Shown here: positions 7,121 to 9,039 of the stretch, one piece after another | How positions within the stretch are numbered: the first letter of the stretch is position 1 | Layout of the letters: each line of letters starts with the position of its first letter | NCBI GenBank assembly: GCA_045116915.1 | Contig: JBGUMQ010000005.1 | Span: forward strand, 1-9,039 | DNA from: UBA9732 sp045116915 | Lineage (GTDB): Bacteria > Spirochaetota > Spirochaetia > Sphaerochaetales > Sphaerochaetaceae | Length of the DNA: 9,039 nucleotides | Reading direction: 5' to 3' | Notes under the pieces: model-generated | Seen by the model: only the letters and a program-made list of their open reading frames with translations | Databases searched by the model: none | What the model was told of the DNA's origin: nothing | Translations under genes and position numbers: made by a program

Positions 7121-8383
7121 ATGTCGGTAATATCTATCATCGGCGCCCAGTGGGGCGATGAAGGCAAGGGCAGGATAGTCGACTATCTTGCAACCGATGC
7201 GGATGTGGTCATCAGATACCAGGGCGGCGACAACGCCGGCCATACAGTTGTGAACGAATACGGCAAGTTCGCACTCCATATCGTTCCTTCGGGAATCTTC
7301 AATCCCAAGGCCACAAGCATCGTCGGAGTCGGTGCGGTCGTGAATTTCGACACCATGGAGCAGGAGCTCAAGGGCATTCCGGCTACACTCCACAAGAACC
7401 TCCGCATAGATGTCAGGGCCCATCTGATCATGCCTTACCACTGTCTTCTGGATGGTGCGGAGGAGAGCAAACGTTCCGAACATGACAAGATAGGTACGAC
7501 AAAACGTGGAATCGGCCCCTGTTACAGCGACAAGGCCGCAAGAACCGGCATCCGCGCCGGAGAGCTTCTCAATCCCCAGGCCCTCAGGACCCACCTGGAG
7601 AAGGTCCTTCCCAAGAAGAACCGCGAGCTCGAGTACTACGGTCTTCAGCAGTTCACGGTCGACGAGCTTGTCGACAAGTGCATGAAGTGGAGGGAGACCT
7701 TCGGTTCAAGGATCGTGGACACAGTCCCGATTGTGCGCCAGGCGGTAGATGCAGGACGCAAGATCGTCCTGGAAGGCCAGCTGGGAATCATGCGTGACCT
7801 CGACTGGGGCATCTATCCGTACACGACCTCCAGCAACCCGACAAGCGGCGGAGCGGCCAATGTGTCCGGAATCTCGCCCCGCGGGATCAACGAGGTCATC
7901 GGTGTGACAAAGGCCTACTCTACAAGTGTCGGCGGCGGTCCGTTCACAGCGGAGCTGTTCGACGAGGACGGCAAGAAGCTCAGGGACATCGGTGCCGAAT
8001 ACGGCGCGACGACCGGCCGCCCCAGACGCTGCGGATGGCTGGATGCTGTCGCGCTGGATTTCTCCTCATACATCAACGGCTTCACTTCCATCGCAGTGAC
8101 CAAGCTGGATGTCCTGGACACTTTCGAGCAGATCAAGGTCTGCGAGGCCTACGAGCTGGACGGCGGGATCACAAGGTACCTGCCGGATACGGAAGGGCAG
8201 GAGAGGGCCAAGCCCATCTTCAGGACCTTCAAGGGCTGGATGTGCGACACCACCAAGTGCCGCCGCTGGGAGGACCTGCCGCGTGAGGCACAGGAGTACG
8301 TCAAGGCAATCGGCGAATACGCGCATTGCCCGGTCTCCTACGTTTCCGTCGGCCCGGAAAGGGACCAGATAATCATTCTTTAG
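7121..8383 (+). CDS. purA: Adenylosuccinate synthetase with a variant IMP-site segment
   Basis: Joins IMP and aspartate with GTP to make adenylosuccinate, the first committed step to AMP. The 420 residues are near the family norm of about 430. Key elements are GAQWGDEGKGR (8-18) with catalytic Asp13, DNAGHT with His41, GTTKRGIGP (125-133), the aspartate loop around STSVGGGPF (267-275), GATTGRPRRCGWLD (295-308) and TKLDVLD (327-333) for the guanine of GTP. The segment that reads EGAQGTLLDIDHGTYP in E. coli is EGQLGIMRDLDWGIYP here (218-233), so the IMP-contacting Gln224 position is Leu221 and a Gln sits one place earlier. This may be a lineage form. The ribosome site is AGAGGTG (7110-7116). 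The purB gene follows 25 bp downstream. Confidence 0.95.
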   Translation: MSVISIIGAQWGDEGKGRIVDYLATDADVVIRYQGGDNAGHTVVNEYGKFALHIVPSGIFNPKATSIVGVGAVVNFDTMEQELKGIPATLHKNLRIDVRAHLIMPYHCLLDGAEESKRSEHDKIGTTKRGIGPCYSDKAARTGIRAGELLNPQALRTHLEKVLPKKNRELEYYGLQQFTVDELVDKCMKWRETFGSRIVDTVPIVRQAVDAGRKIVLEGQLGIMRDLDWGIYPYTTSSNPTSGGAANVSGISPRGINEVIGVTKAYSTSVGGGPFTAELFDEDGKKLRDIGAEYGATTGRPRRCGWLDAVALDFSSYINGFTSIAVTKLDVLDTFEQIKVCEAYELDGGITRYLPDTEGQERAKPIFRTFKGWMCDTTKCRRWEDLPREAQEYVKAIGEYAHCPVSYVSVGPERDQIIIL

Positions 8384-8408
8384 TTCTGACAAAACCGGAG
8401 GACTGGCA

Positions 8409-9039
8409 ATGGATTTCGGATTCGACACATTCATCTCCCCGCTGACCTGGAGATACGGCTCCCGGGAAATGAAGCACATCTGGTCGGAGACCAACAAGCG
8501 CCTCTTGCTCAGGAAGGTCTGGGTAGCGCTCGCAGCCGCCCAGAACAAGGCGGGACTTGTCTCCGACGCGCAGCTTGATGACCTCAGGGCCCACGCCGAA
8601 CAGGTGGACATAGAGCGGGCGATCGAGATCGAATCCGAAATCCGTCATGACCTGATGGCGGAGATCAAGACCTACGCCGAGCAGTGCAAGGTCGGCGGTG
8701 GGATAATCCACATGGGTGCCACCAGCATGGACATCCTGGACAATGCCGATGCCCTGCGCCTGAAGGAATCCGTCTCGCTAATCCTCTCCAGAACAAAAGA
8801 GCTTAGAAAGACATTTGCCGAACAGGCAATGAGATACAAGGACGAGCCCTGCATGGCTTTCACCCATATCCAGAGCGCCGAGGTCACCACTGTGGGCTAC
8901 AGGCTCGCACTTGTCGTGCAGGATCTGGATGAATGCATAAGTGAGCTCGGGTCCCTTGAAATCAGGGGAAAGGGCATGAAGGGAGCCGTCGGAACCAGGG
9001 CAAGCTACAAGTGCCTTCTGGAAGGCTCCGGCATGAGTG
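8409..9039 (+). CDS. purB: Adenylosuccinate lyase, N-terminal part (runs off the window)
   Basis: Cleaves adenylosuccinate to AMP and fumarate, and SAICAR to AICAR in de novo purine synthesis. From ATG 8409 (GGAGG at 8397-8401, 7-nt spacer) the frame stays open for 210 codons to the window edge. The start RYGSREMKHIWSE (15-27) is typical of PurB. Further marks are EIRHDLMAEI (77-86, with His80), IHMGATSMDILDNADALRL (100-118, the substrate-binding GATS segment) and FTHIQSAEVTTVGYR (151-165, with a conserved His153). The ending IRGKGMKGAVGTRASY resembles the human and clostridial-type enzyme (RGVKGTTGTQASF) more than E. coli PurB. Usual Pro and Lys of THxQPA and TTVGKR are Ser156 and Tyr164. 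The signature Ser loop near the C-terminus is outside the window. It is the third gene of the hpt-purA-purB cluster. Confidence 0.93.
   Translation, partial: MDFGFDTFISPLTWRYGSREMKHIWSETNKRLLLRKVWVALAAAQNKAGLVSDAQLDDLRAHAEQVDIERAIEIESEIRHDLMAEIKTYAEQCKVGGGIIHMGATSMDILDNADALRLKESVSLILSRTKELRKTFAEQAMRYKDEPCMAFTHIQSAEVTTVGYRLALVVQDLDECISELGSLEIRGKGMKGAVGTRASYKCLLEGSGMS

Overview
This window reads as bacterial chromosome from a moderately GC-rich organism. The evidence is strong GGAGG-type ribosome binding sites at the expected spacing, sigma-70-like promoters, a type II (Gram-negative-style) citrate synthase and a RelB/DinJ antitoxin. Arginine AGG, glycine GGA and isoleucine ATA codons are common despite the GC content. 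I cannot name the phylum from this alone. The gene set (citrate synthase, aconitase, isocitrate dehydrogenase, purine salvage) would suit an organism that uses the oxidative branch of the TCA cycle to make 2-oxoglutarate, but the rest of the cycle is outside the view.

Layout, left to right. The 3' end of an SGNH/GDSL hydrolase (1-300) is followed by a two-gene operon on the + strand: aconitase (365-2311) and isocitrate dehydrogenase (2311-3501), overlapping at the stop/start. An AT-rich patch (about 3502-4320) then carries an intact RelB/DinJ-type antitoxin (3699-4040) and the remains of its RelE/ParE-type toxin, which has lost its middle (4015-4205). On the - strand, citrate synthase (5622-4321, GTG start) faces this patch. 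A 153-bp divergent regulatory region follows, with four tandem 11-bp repeats between two predicted promoters. To its right come a HAD-family phosphatase-like gene (5776-6399) and then hpt (6517-7089), purA (7121-8383) and the start of purB (8409 to the window end), all on the + strand.

Two pathways are nearly complete. Citrate synthase, aconitase and isocitrate dehydrogenase together convert oxaloacetate and acetyl-CoA to 2-oxoglutarate. The isocitrate dehydrogenase carries Asp-Ile at the two residues that usually set NADP specificity (Lys-Tyr in E. coli), so it is predicted to use NAD. The citrate synthase keeps part of the NADH allosteric pocket of the E. coli enzyme. On the right, Hpt makes IMP from hypoxanthine, and PurA and PurB convert IMP to AMP, giving a compact hypoxanthine-to-AMP salvage cluster.

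I found no clearly new multi-gene system. The items most worth a second look are the broken toxin beside an intact antitoxin with a palindromic operator candidate, the helically phased repeat array between the gltA and HAD promoters, the apparently leaderless HAD gene, the IDH cofactor switch, and the non-canonical PurA active-site segment.
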